Source: Plumapathes pennacea
Lineage: Eukaryota; Cnidaria; Anthozoa; Antipatharia; Myriopathidae
Assembly (NCBI GenBank): GCA_964036295.1
Contig: OZ038463.1
Span: forward strand, 15,274,069-15,338,068
DNA length: 64,000 bases
Direction of reading: 5' to 3'
Positions 45,178 to 56,147 of the stretch are shown here, in pieces (position 1 is the first letter of the stretch; each line of letters begins with the position of its first letter). Below the pieces are notes generated by a model. That model ran no database searches and had not been told where the DNA came from. It saw nothing but the letters and a program-made list of their open reading frames with translations. The translations under genes were made by a program, and so were the position numbers.

Positions 45178-46126
45178 GGTGGCTCCATAGGGTTTTCAGA
45201 CGCAATTTCGCGTGGGCACCAAAATCACAATGAAATAAAAGCCCGACTTTCGTAATTCTCTGGAGGAAATCTGAATTTAACAGGAAATCCTAAAATTTTG
45301 GAATAAAAACAGTTTACGATGCGTGCACGGTTCTTCGAGTCACGAAGAAACCAAACTTGCAAGCTTTTCAATCAAACTAAGTACACGCCGGCTTTACTTG
45401 ATCGCCGATCTTTATCACTTTACTTTCGAATGTATATAACTCTTCTGAATTAGTTTGAAAGTATTGTTTCTGCACATCCTGTCAGGCGTGCGATCGCCGC
45501 TTTCTCCTCGTGTTTACATGCACAACTTGTTTTCACGCGCAAGGACATTACGGCTAACGCATGCGCACTTGTCGATCTTGTCGAGTCATTATTTTGCATT
45601 TGATGGCGCAATACGCACGTAAAAGATCAATTTTTTCTTTGCATTTTTCTCGAGTTTCCTTCGGTGAATCTGTCTTAAATTTTGCAGGCAAACGAAGATT
45701 ATATCCGGTTTTGTAATATTTGATTTTAATGGAAATTTATGGAGCAGAATTTTTTTTATTTGCAAAAAACCTAAATTGCCAATTAGCTCGGAATCCGCTC
45801 CTCTAACCCCAACTTTTTTTCACAGTTATGTTTACCTTATACAAATTTCTAAACATACTGAAAGTTTCAGAAAAATTCACCGAAGAAAACTCGAGAAAAT
45901 AGAGCAGAAAGTTTTAAAACGGGGTAGAAGACCTTTATTCAAGGACGTATTGTTTCCATAGAAACCACACTAGAGTGACAAAAGTAAGACGTATACGCAA
46001 CAGACCTCTCGAAACATCTACCCTGCAAATTTGATCAAGAAAGAATATAATGAAATGAAAACATGACGGTTTTGGTGTCAAAAACTAAATACAATTAAGT
46101 GCAGGGAAATACCCTATGGAGCCACC
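45178..46126. mobile_element. TTAA-flanked non-autonomous DNA element 2
   Basis: 949 bp. Ends GGTGGCTCCATAGGGT and the exact inverse ACCCTATGGAGCCACC. TTAA at 45174-45177 and 46127-46130. It has a long subterminal palindrome-like region (GGTGAATCTGTC... and ATTCACCGAAGAAAACTCGAG). No transposase ORF. Confidence 0.88.
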
Positions 46127-46201
46127 TTAAAGGGGTTTGTCATGAGAAAACACTACTTTAAAAGTTGTTACTTACTTGAATATGCGCCATCTGATTTTCT
46201 T

Positions 46202-46360
<159 letters not shown>

Positions 46361-46968
46361 TATTTTACGAGGGTAAACCCTTCAGCAAAAGCTGTTATAA
46401 ATGGGTGCCCTGGGCTAATAAATAATAATGTTAATAATAATATTAAATAGTTATAATAATGTTTATAATATCAAATAGATTAAATAACTAGGTATATTAA
46501 AACTCTATAAAAATAAATCCTTAAGCATTCATGAATAACATACCGTGTTGTTCCAGTGTTTATGTTATTACGAAATTTAAATACACATACTAGATTATTG
46601 AAGCCACACTTTGAGAATGAAAGAAGCCCTCCCCAGAATAGGCGTCCTATTGGAATTATACAACCAACCCCTCCCCCTTCCCCCGCTACCTACAAACACC
46701 CGAAAAATCAAAGGAGGCATCCTTCGGGCAGCGTGCCACAACAATCATCAGAAAACGTAAGTATGTCTTTAATAAAGTTTAATCATACATTCGGCCGTTG
46801 ATGATATATAGTAAGACAACACTGCATCATTTGAATCTAAAAAAACGTCGTTTTGATCATAAGCGGAAATCAGGACTCCATTTCAGTCACTAACTAGTTA
46901 CTGAGTTTGAACAAAACAATGGTGGGTGAATCCAGCTCTTCGACTTGAATTCACTGTTAAATAAAGGA

Positions 46969-47184
46969 GTTTATTATATACATACTGAGACATACTCACG
47001 AAAAAGCCATATCGTAAAATTTCGTACGCAAATGAGTTCTAGCCAATGAGAGGCCGCGAACGACGCTTTTCACACGTGAAAAAAATCGTTCGTCCAATCA
47101 CAAGCTGCGAACGACGATTTTTCACTACTTTTAAAGGGTTTCCCGGTCCCATCATAAATGTCTCAGTATGTATATAATAAACAG
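46969..47184. repeat. Foldback element
   Basis: TTTATTATATACATACTGAG at left and its inverse CTCAGTATGTATATAATAAA at right, continuing as ACATAC/ATGTCT arms. Inner arms are AAAAAATCGTTCG and ACGACGATTTTTC. Confidence 0.75.
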
Positions 47185-47189
47185 AAAAC

Positions 47190-47335
47190 ATCATGGAAAG
47201 TGCTTTGTACAGTTTTTATTCACTCGTTGTTTCGTATCATAAAACTCACTCGCTCGCAAAGCCTCGCTCGTTCGTTTTATGATACTTCACAACTCGTGAA
47301 TAAAAACCGTACGCGCGCACTTTCCATGAAGTAAT
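47190..47335. repeat. Palindromic repeat
   Basis: CATGGAAAGTGCTTTGTACA at left, with inverse TACGCGCGCACTTTCCATG at right. Inner arms GTTTTTATTCACTCGTTG and CAACTCGTGAATAAAAAC, and TATCATAAAAC with GTTTTATGATA. Confidence 0.75.
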
Positions 47336-48048
47336 CTCTATTTATTCTCCCAAACTGTATTAGTCAATACACGAGAAATATATTGAGACTAAGCATTTCA
47401 GCCAGCTTTCATTTGAGGCACTTTCTTAAGCTAAGATTTTGGATATTTTATGTTAGATATTTCTAATCCAATCAATTTGTCGGTTGGTTCCGCTAAAAAA
47501 ATAGACCTTCCGCTTGAGGGACTTTTTGGAGCTCCAGGTTCTCGACATGTCTTCCTCAAGCATGTGTCTAAACTGGATAGGGCTTTTTTTGTGAAAGAGC
47601 ATCCTTAATAGTTTGCAGTCTAGTAGAAAGAGGTCCGGTTAGAGACATTTGGTTGCTATTGTCGTGTTAAGACCTTTTCTTTACTGTTTGTGAGGAATCC
47701 GTGGTAGCAACCGTTACATATCGTTTGCTATACACATTTTGAGTGAAATTTAAACACAGTCAATTTAAAGATGATTTTTTTTTCTAGTTAAATATGCGTT
47801 GTAGAAGGTAAACACGCATACAGTAGCACATGTGACCCGGTTAAGAAATGTAAAAATGCATAAAAAAGAATTTTATACTCTTCTCGATTTTTCTCTTTTT
47901 CAACTTTTTGGTAAGGAAATATTTTAACCCTTCCCACCCCTCCCCTCCCCTCTCCCCACTTCCACCCTCCTAGCCACTCCCTTCCCCTCCCCCTTTCCCT
48001 TTGTACAATGACGCCATCTACTTATGATGTGATCGTATTACATGTCGA

Positions 48049-49695
48049 CATATCGGTTGGATGGAAAATGAGGAGTGCGGAGTGTTGAAAATGCGGAGTA
48101 TGGAAAATGAGGAGTATGGAAAATGAGGAGTGTGGAAAATGAGGAGTGTGGAAAATGCGGAGTCTAACGTAGTTTTTATGGAAAATGTGGAGTCCGACGT
48201 AATTTTTATGGAAAATGCTGGGTCTGATAGATATCATTTCGCGAGTGCATTACCCGGCCAGAATAGGAATCTTGGATGGTTTTCCTTTGAAATCATCGGG
48301 TAACACGGTGCCATTCTTTGAGGTTAACTGCAACAGAGCCATGATCAGCGCTCTTTCCGCCATTCTAGAACCAAAACACCTCCCTAACGGGCATGTTTTG
48401 CGTTGATTCCGGTAAACTTCCGCTCCGATGTAACAACCTTACTGAATAGTAATTTGACATGCGGTACGTTTATTGAATATCCGCCTTCATAGCATAGATG
48501 CAAAAATCAGAGTTGATTGCACAGATTTAAATTACTTTTGCACACTTCGTTGCCATGACAATCACGCAAGCTCAACTTTTGCATCGAGAAAAATAGTGGC
48601 CAAGAGCGAGAGATTCCCAAAACATAAACAAAGCAGCCATAAAAGTTTAAACTGGGAAATTTAAACGAACGAAATCGACTCTAAAACATGGACAAAGTGC
48701 CTGTAAGTAATTCGGGGAGGAGCTGGCAGAATTATTGTCAAATGAAAGTGGAAATCTACAAGCCCCAAGTCAAGTTATGTTTGTAGATTAGCAAATTGCC
48801 AAGCCATCCGCAGCGGGAATAGTCTGAAACTTCAAGAGATCATTGACAGGTCGTGATCAGCAAACTTCGTAAGTTGAGTCTCTAGTTTCGATCCAATTTC
48901 TTCTGCTGAAAAGCTTGTTTGTGAAGGTTTAGTCGCTCAATGTTCGCGAGTGTGTCGATCGGCTCTGCAGAACTTTATGACTGAAGCTTGAAGCCTTCAC
49001 GATACGATAGCAATTTTTTCACTGAACAGCAGCTTCAACTTAATCTTCGCTAAGTAAATATAACTATATAGACTTGCCGTAAAATCAGGTTTCTCTTCCT
49101 TTCTGAGATTGTCGGCAGTCAGTTATGCCGTTTTAGCGGTTCTGTTGTTCGGTGACTTTCATCCATAACGAGTTCCACAGCAAAGCTCAGAGTAAACTCA
49201 GTCTTTCATTCAAGGCTATTCAAGACAGTGATCCTCGTTGGCTTGAGTTTTGCATTACGCAAATTTCCAGTGTGATTTTTCAGCGTCCAATAAAAAGTCG
49301 CGCGTTTGTCATTGATTGACTGTTGGTTTTGCTTTGGAATGGCTTTCTTCACCTTGCCTATTTTTGCATCTATATTATTAACTAGTATTCATCGCCAATT
49401 TTGTAATAGAAGCGGCTCGGGTTCACACAAACTTTCGAGCTCTCCCAAACTCCCACTAATGAGATCAATCTCAGATTGCTTGGAGCGTTCACACTTGGAA
49501 CTGTGCCTATATCGGTTTAGGATCGGAATTACTTAAGGGACTCATTTTCCATAAAAATTAGGTCAGACTCCGCATTTTCCATAAAAATTACGTTAGACTC
49601 CGCATTTTCCACACTCCGCATTTCCCATACTCCACATTTTCCACACTCCGCGTTTTCCACACTCCGCACTCCACGTTTTCCATCCAACCCGACAT
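48049..49695. mobile_element. Foldback element with inverted minisatellite arms
   Basis: Left arm (48049-48212) starts ATATCGGTTGGATGGAAAAT and is a minisatellite of about 18-bp TGGAAAATGAGGAGTG units. The right arm (49529-49695) is the inverse, ending TTTTCCATCCAACCCGACAT. Both arms also share the unit AATTTTTATGGAAAATG. The 1.3-kb centre (48213-49528) has no recognisable domain. This architecture resembles FB/Galileo-type foldback transposons. Confidence 0.65.
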
Positions 49696-49737
49696 ATCTG
49701 TGTCTTATCATGTGTTGACATAATTACGCGGATGTGA

Positions 49738-49915
49738 TCATATTTCATCTCTCTCATATCTCATCTAATCTCGTACCGCATCTCATGTTGTCACACCTTA
49801 TCTCGTATTTCATCTCATCTTGTATCTCATGTCACACCTTATCTCGTATCTCATCTAGTCATCTCATCTCATCTCATGTCGCATCTTATCTCATGTCACG
49901 TTTCATCCCATCCTT
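49738..49915. repeat. ATCTC-rich degenerate microsatellite
   Basis: Tandem TCTCATC/ATCTCGT variants over about 175 bp. Nothing coding. Confidence 0.8.
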
Positions 49916-50129
49916 AACGCCTTTTTGTTCTGTAGTACGTGGTATATTGCTAAAAGTATTTTGAATAGGAATGATCGCCAAACCCGAGCTTTAGCGAGAG
50001 GTAGTAAACGGGGCGACGATCTCATCAAGTCTTCGTGAGTCCGTTCGTCTGGCACGAACTTTTCAGTGAAAATATGCATATATATTTATATTTCATATCT
50101 AGCGATCTAAAAAGTAAATTGCTCTAAAC

Positions 50130-50175
50130 ATAACCCGAAACCCAACCCTAACCATAACCCTAGGCCTAAAATAAA
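50130..50175. repeat. Telomere-like CCCTAA variant repeats
   Basis: ACCCGAAACCCAACCCTAACCATAACCCTAGG-type sequence, a short second patch of TTAGGG-like units on the complementary strand. Confidence 0.6.
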
Positions 50176-50419
50176 ATAATATCATATAAAAAACCAAGCG
50201 CGCACAAAAACTCCAATATAAAAAAAATTGCATGCTAACAAGGCCCATACAGAACAATCTTATATCATGCCATGGTTGAAACTGAAAGAAGCTCGTCTTC
50301 AAAGCAAGGGGAGTATGACAGGGCAAGAACCCCAGGGCAAGACGCAAGCGTGAAACAATAGAAGAGCGTCTAAAATCCAAAGACGTCAAAGAATGCTAAG
50401 ACAGAGAGTATTAAAAGTA

Positions 50420-50735
50420 AAAGGCGGGCACGGAAGACAACTGAACTCCGACAAACAGCGCCTGAAAACGGATCGAGAGTTTTAGTATCAAAAGCGGACC
50501 TAGAAAGAGACACCTAAGTACAACAAAGGGTCGGGAGTTTAGTCAGTATCGAAAGCGGATCTAGGAGGTGATTTCTTTAAAACATCTGAACACAAGAAAA
50601 GATCGGGAGTTCAGTCAGTATCGAAACCTTTCAGGCACCTCATTAGCACAACAAAGGATCGGGGATTTCAGTATCAAAGCGGACCCAACAGGCAATTTCT
50701 TTGAGTATCTGAGTTTAACACAAAACAAATGTTGG
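50420..50735. repeat. Tandem repeat, about 85-100-bp unit, 3-4 copies
   Basis: Each copy contains ACAACAAAGGGTCGGGAGTT (or AGATCGGGAGTT), CAGTATCGAAAGCGGATCT or a variant, and GATTTCTTTAAAACATCTG or a variant. Copies are diverged. No reading frame is maintained. Confidence 0.65.
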
Positions 50736-52424
50736 GGGCAATTTTTCTCCCAACTTGAAACGCATTGCTGACGCGAGTAAAGCAAAGAAATGCCATTGTG
50801 TCAAAACCTCTGTAAAACGAAGGCTGCTCTGATTGCTGCTCTTTATGATTTTTTTATGACATTTTATTAATACGACGTTGTTTTCAATTTCCAGCTTGGC
50901 TGTCTATGACATAACTTCCTGATTTAGAGCTTGACATTGTCCACGTTGACGGAAAGTGCAGTTGGGTATTTTTAGGGCCGTATGGGTATAAAATGGGCGT
51001 TTGTCGACACCTCAGACGTAGTTGGATTCTCTCCTTGGATTAAAGGTAAGTCACCAGAAGTGGCTGGGTTTCGTTTAGTACTTCTTCTAAATTCTTTTTC
51101 CGCTTATCTACCCAGAGACACGTATCAGAGCACTTTATACTGGTTTTATCCAAGTCGTCACTCTGCAACTAAAGGAACCCTGCAGTTGTTGCCATGGTAA
51201 GCATTACATCACTTTTTTATCGGCCAAGTGGTTACCATTGCTGGCTTGTCTCAGCGCTGTACCCTCCGTCCTTGTCTCTCATCCTTAATTATTAAAACGT
51301 ATTATGAAGGATTTTAGAATAACTCGCACGCTTCTCAAAAAGATCAGGGGAATCCCCGGTGCTATATTATCTTATCCGTCTCTTTTTTACCAGAAATGTT
51401 AACAGTTGTATGAAGGTTCATTCTATATAACCTCGTATTAGCTCCGTTGCACCCTTCTTGTATCGTCATCATCAACCGAATTCTTATCCTGTAGTCTCGA
51501 GATCCCATTAGTTTGAATTACGAGCCGGGTTTAGTGAGAAATGTTTTTGGACATTTTCAATTTTTGGACCATTTTTTTTAAATATCAGCGAGAAAATAGA
51601 AGTACAAATTTAAGAATTTACATATATGTATACTGATATGAAGTTTATTTTTCTTCGAGTAAACTTAAAGTAAAGATATGTTGCCACGAGATGGGCTGAA
51701 ATACTCCATTGTTTCAATTCTAAGTATCTGTACTGGGGATTTTTTTTCCGTGAAACATTTTTGTTTAAAAGTAGTTAATTAACAAGCGAACGTTTTGACG
51801 GGGAATCAGTGGAACTACACTACGTGTATGAACACGGTAAACTGCGTCAGGTAAATTCTATTTTGCCCGGCTGGTTCTTTCGAAGAATAGAATGCCACCC
51901 TCAACAAGTTTTGTCGCGTGAAAACGCGGCAGATACTAGGTTCTAGTTTGGTGTGACAGGTATCCGCACGCAACCATTAGAATTCTTTAAGGAGCAATCT
52001 CTGGACCAGAGCGAGACTCCCCAAGAGTGATCAACTTCAATTTTCTCTTTCAGTTTCTCACCAGAAAAATATCATACAGTATAGGGATCTTGGCTTTTGA
52101 CGCCTAGGTCAAATGAAACCTGATTAAGCCATAAACAGTATTTACAAAACTCGTACGTTTGCTTCAGGGTTGCCTCACAAGTTTGAGAGGAGCTACGTTT
52201 TGAGCGTTGGAGTTAAAACGTCGGCCAGGGAAGAAAACAGTAAATCGTGACTTTTCATGTCATGCATAATTGATTTTGACAGTTTGACTTCAAGTATTTG
52301 TTTCTAATCACAGGCTACGATTAATTTAGCCTGTGCTTCATTATTAATCTGTTTTTCTTCTTCTAAATAGCACTTTTTCTGTCAGGCTTTTCTTTATAAT
52401 TTCCAATGGGCTTGTTGTAATTTA
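50736..52424. other. Region without a recognised gene
   Basis: A TATAAA at 50991-50996 is followed by a short open frame and a consensus-like donor (AAAGGTAAGT near 51040), but the 72-residue frame has no recognisable domain. A diverged copy of the TTAACCCTTTCATCC-type repeat lies at 52010-52200. Confidence 0.4.
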
Positions 52425-52668
52425 GGCCCGGTTCAGACGCCGCTCCTGACATCCGCCTAATAGTAATAGATTCGACCCTGGTTCGACATAAGGAGTGACT
52501 GTTGATTCAAACGGCGAACTTTTCCTGCCGCACCAAATACACAATAGTGCTTATGTTTAAGGATACATGTTTTTAATTTAAAATAATTTAAAATAATTCA
52601 TGCAATAGGTACGGCACATGTGAAGAGCGGCGTCTGAATCAACGTCGCTCCCAGGTCTGAACCGGGCC
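52425..52668. repeat. Foldback element, TTA-flanked
   Basis: 244 bp. Ends GGCCCGGTTCAGACGCCG and, inverted, GGCCCGGTTCAGACCTGG. TTA lies at 52422-52424 and 52669-52671. Confidence 0.85.
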
Positions 52669-54500
52669 TTAGAGCTCTTATCACTGCGGTTTCGGTAAAC
52701 TCACGGTTGTTTATAACAAGCGTCTATGTTAAAGTTGAAAAAACCCGTGACACCGGAAGCGCCTTTTAATAACTTGTCGAAATGATGGTATTGTATGATT
52801 ATGTTCGCTTCGTTTAGTTTTGACCAGCAATAAAAAGAACTGTACACAACTGGAAGAAGAATGCGAAAGTGAATGTAATTGAACAAAAACCGCAAAAGCG
52901 CAAGTAGATGTCAACAAAAATCTCACGTTACATACTTGAAACTCAGCCAAGAAGAAAAACTAAGGTTTCCACACCGCTTGCACGTGAACATTATCCAATT
53001 AAATTATAGTATTTTTGCCTGCACGTCAATCAAACTTCAAAATCCTAGAGGGGGAATGTATTTTACCGATTGCCAGGATACCTACGCTTGGCTCTCGGGC
53101 GAAAACAATTAAATTAACAATAAAAAAATAGACAATGGTACAAGAGCCGGTTGTTCTCATGTTCTCGTGTAATTTTTTGTTAAACTGAATATCTAAGGTG
53201 CTGAGTCGCCTCAACATTTCCTTCCAAAGAACTTCTTTTCATCCTGAAAATATTTTGCGTTTCCCTTAAATCAAGAAAAATATGCCCTGTTACACGAGGC
53301 ACATTTCTTTTAAACTGGCAAAGGAATGCCGTTAATTTTTTGAGATAAGCTGCAGACGATTGTAGATATCTTCTTTACAACTTGGAACACATTAATGAAA
53401 ATTTGTAACACAAGGGGCAAAGAAACTATTGTAGAGAGAGTAATTCTAAATCGAGAAGTGTCATGGACAAGACCGTCGAAACCAAAAAGTGTGAAATGAA
53501 ATGAAACCTTTCAGGAAGTCATGACACAAAATACTGGTGGGAAGATATCAGTCCGAAAACGGACACCAAAGCTATACATACGGTTTATGCTTTACACTGT
53601 ACATGAAGTCTGTTGCCTAATACATCCTGTAACTGTTTTGTAATGTGTTTTTTGCCGAAAATATATCAGTGCTTGCATAGAAAATGTTGAAAAGCATGAA
53701 TATACGGCTCAATAACTTCCGCTATGTAACTAAATATTCTACTTTTATGACCCATCAAATATTTCCTCCCGCGCGTGATTGGTTGAATCGTGACACGTGA
53801 CCGAATAACGTCCGCTCGTGAGCGGACGTTATCAGCGAATAACCCCCGCCTGGCGAACTAACGCTGTTTATTGACAATATCCGAACGCAGTTTTATACAT
53901 TTAATCACAAAAATCATTACAAGACGACTACTGAGGAGGACATCAATTTATTGGGCGAAAAAGCAGTTCCAGAAAGCACTAAAAAGCTTCACAGTTTCCG
54001 CGCCGTTTTTGCGCTGCGAGAGGCAATATTTGAAGGACTCAAAGACAATAAACTACTTTTGGCTTCGGAAATATGCACAAATAATTGTCCTTGGACATTA
54101 TCTGTTCCTCGAAGCTCACAGTTGCCCTCGAGCTTCGCTCTCGGGCATCTGTTCGCTTCTCGGAACAGATAATATCCTCGGGCAATTATCCGTGCATATT
54201 TCCTCGCCAAAAGTAGTTTATTGTTTATATAAGAAGTGTCACACATACTTACGCATGTCCGAATTTAACTTTACAAGACGCCACGTGTTGTACCGAAAAC
54301 GAATGTAGCGATGTTTTTTTTGTTTCTATTAGCTATTTTATATAGAATTATATTTGTAAGATTTTGATGACCTTCCATGTAGGCTGGTGATTCACGGAAC
54401 GCGTAATCGTATTAAGTCGTGAATTTCTGACAAATATGCGTATCCTTCGAAACATGTTCTCGTGAACAGTAGTCACCTATTTATCCTGTCTCTGTTCACA
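52669..54500. other. Intergenic DNA with a palindromic repeat near 54040-54235
   Basis: AATAAACTACTTTTGGCTTC near 54048 and its inverse GCCAAAAGTAGTTTATT near 54210 bound a palindrome with inner GGACATTATCTGTTCC and GGAACAGATAATATCC. A second short inverted repeat is CGTCCGCTCGTGAGCGGACG at 53810-53829. No gene recognised. Confidence 0.5.
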
Positions 54501-54501
54501 G

Positions 54502-55118
54502 CAGTGGAACCCCGTTAATACGGCCACCGTCGGGACAAAACATTCTGGCCGTAATAACGGGGTCGGGTCAAATTTTGTACCTGGTCTCTGTCAAATGATG
54601 TAATGACAACTATACAATGAAATGTACGACGACTTTATTGCAACCAAACTTAGATGACAAACTGTTTTATTTATAAACAGGAACAAAATTTCATAACTCC
54701 TTACCTGTACACTATAAGACGCAGCTCTCCTATCCAGCAAAATAATTACTGCACGACTAACTTATTCAGACGGTTTGAAAAAGTCGGTGAGTTTTGACTG
54801 GCTTCTTCTTTGTTCGAACCAATTGCCTTGTGCTTGAGCAATGACAGTTTGGTTCATCTGCAGTTTTTGAGTTTCCCTTATGTCACCACTTCCCAATGAA
54901 ATTGAATGTTCGTGCCTAAAGTTTGTGCACTCACATTTCGTCGGAGTAGGGTAAATTTATCAAGAAATAGCCAGTCGGGATTTCAAAAAGTGGCCGTTGG
55001 CCGTCTTAACAAGGTGGCTAGATTAACGGAGTTTTCAGATAAGAAAATGACTGGACGTTCAGTCGGGACAAAAAAAGTGGCCTTAATAACGAGGTGACCG
55101 TAAGGCGGGGTTCCACTG
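54502..55118. repeat. pogo-like MITE, 617 bp
   Basis: Ends CAGTGGAACCCCGTTAATAC and, inverted, CAGTGGAACCCCGCCTTACG. TA lies at the right side. Subterminal GGCCACC/GTGGCC and AATAACGGGG/AATAACGAGG arms are present. No transposase ORF. Confidence 0.8.
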
Positions 55119-55523
55119 TATGAACTGGGAATACAATAACAGATCTGCCACTTGCAGCTCCTCAGAAAATTTGACATAACATCATGCGATATGTTTTAGT
55201 GACTCTAGATCATTGTGTCATCATCGTGGCGCGACAATAGCAACCACGCAGGGAGCATAACTCAAAACTGTCAGCGTAAAGGTTTTGAAAACAATCCCGA
55301 AAACAATTTCCCACAGAACAAGCAACATTTTGGATCATTTTACCTAGTTCCTACTCCGGAATACGGTCAATCGAACGCACCCTAAATGTAAGACGGTGAC
55401 TGTCTTGATCACAGGAAGTAACAAAATGACAAACTGATTCAAAGTAGAATGCTAAATCAAACCTCGCTGATGGTAGCAAAATTTTATGTACGTCAGAAAA
55501 AATGTAAACACAGAAGAGGAGCA

Positions 55524-56059
55524 CAGCAATCAGTTTACCCGTACAACCCTGTAGCTTCCTTTCCAGTCAGTGTTGGCTCCTTGTGCAAGCATAGGTCGAA
55601 CAATGCTCAACTGGGGGGTGGGGGTTAAATTTGTAATAAATCAGCTCAACAATTTTGATCAATCTCTGTGATTGCAGGCTGAATTTGACTGCTTTCAGCG
55701 TGCGATAAATTCCTCTTGAACCTCAAAATAAATCAGGACAATAATTTTAAAATCTTCTTTTGCGGCTCTTAACTTCTTTGTTTAATTATTGCTGAAATAC
55801 ATACTCAGCAATCACTTTACCCGTACAACCCTGTCACTTCCTTTCCATGTTGGCTCCTTGCGCAGGCATGGGCGAGCAATGCTCAACTAGTTGGTGGCTG
55901 GGGAAGGGGGCTTAAACTTTTAATAAATCGGGTCAACGATTTTGATCAATCTGTGATTGCAGGCGGAGTTTTACTGCTTTCAGCGTGCAATAAACTCCTC
56001 TTGAACCTTAAAAAACACCAGGACAATAGTTTTAAAATCTTCCTTTGTGGCTCTTAAAA
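55524..56059 (+). repeat. Direct duplication (about 250 bp) upstream of the TPR-CHAT gene
   Basis: Unit A at 55524-55775 and unit B at 55806-56059 share CAGCAATCA, TTTACCCGTACAACCCTGT, GCTCAACTGG/GCTCAACTAG, TTTTGATCAATC, GTGATTGCAGGC, CTGCTTTCAGCGTGC and TTTTAAAATCTTC. Unit B ends 89 bp before the start codon, so the duplicated DNA is probably promoter or 5'UTR. Confidence 0.8.
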
Positions 56060-56147
56060 CTCAGAGACTAGCAGAAGAAGGAAGATGCACTCCTGAGCTA
56101 ATCAAAGGTCTTTACTTTAACAGGATCAGAAACACCATCGAACTTTT

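Noticed and set aside
46556..46801. Pro-rich 81-residue ORF
   Set aside because: It starts at a non-ATG or weak codon, lies in repeat-rich DNA, and has no conserved motif.
50930..51200. TATAAA box, 72-codon frame and consensus-like donor
   Set aside because: The frame continues past the donor, shows no recognisable domain, and no acceptor exon was found downstream.
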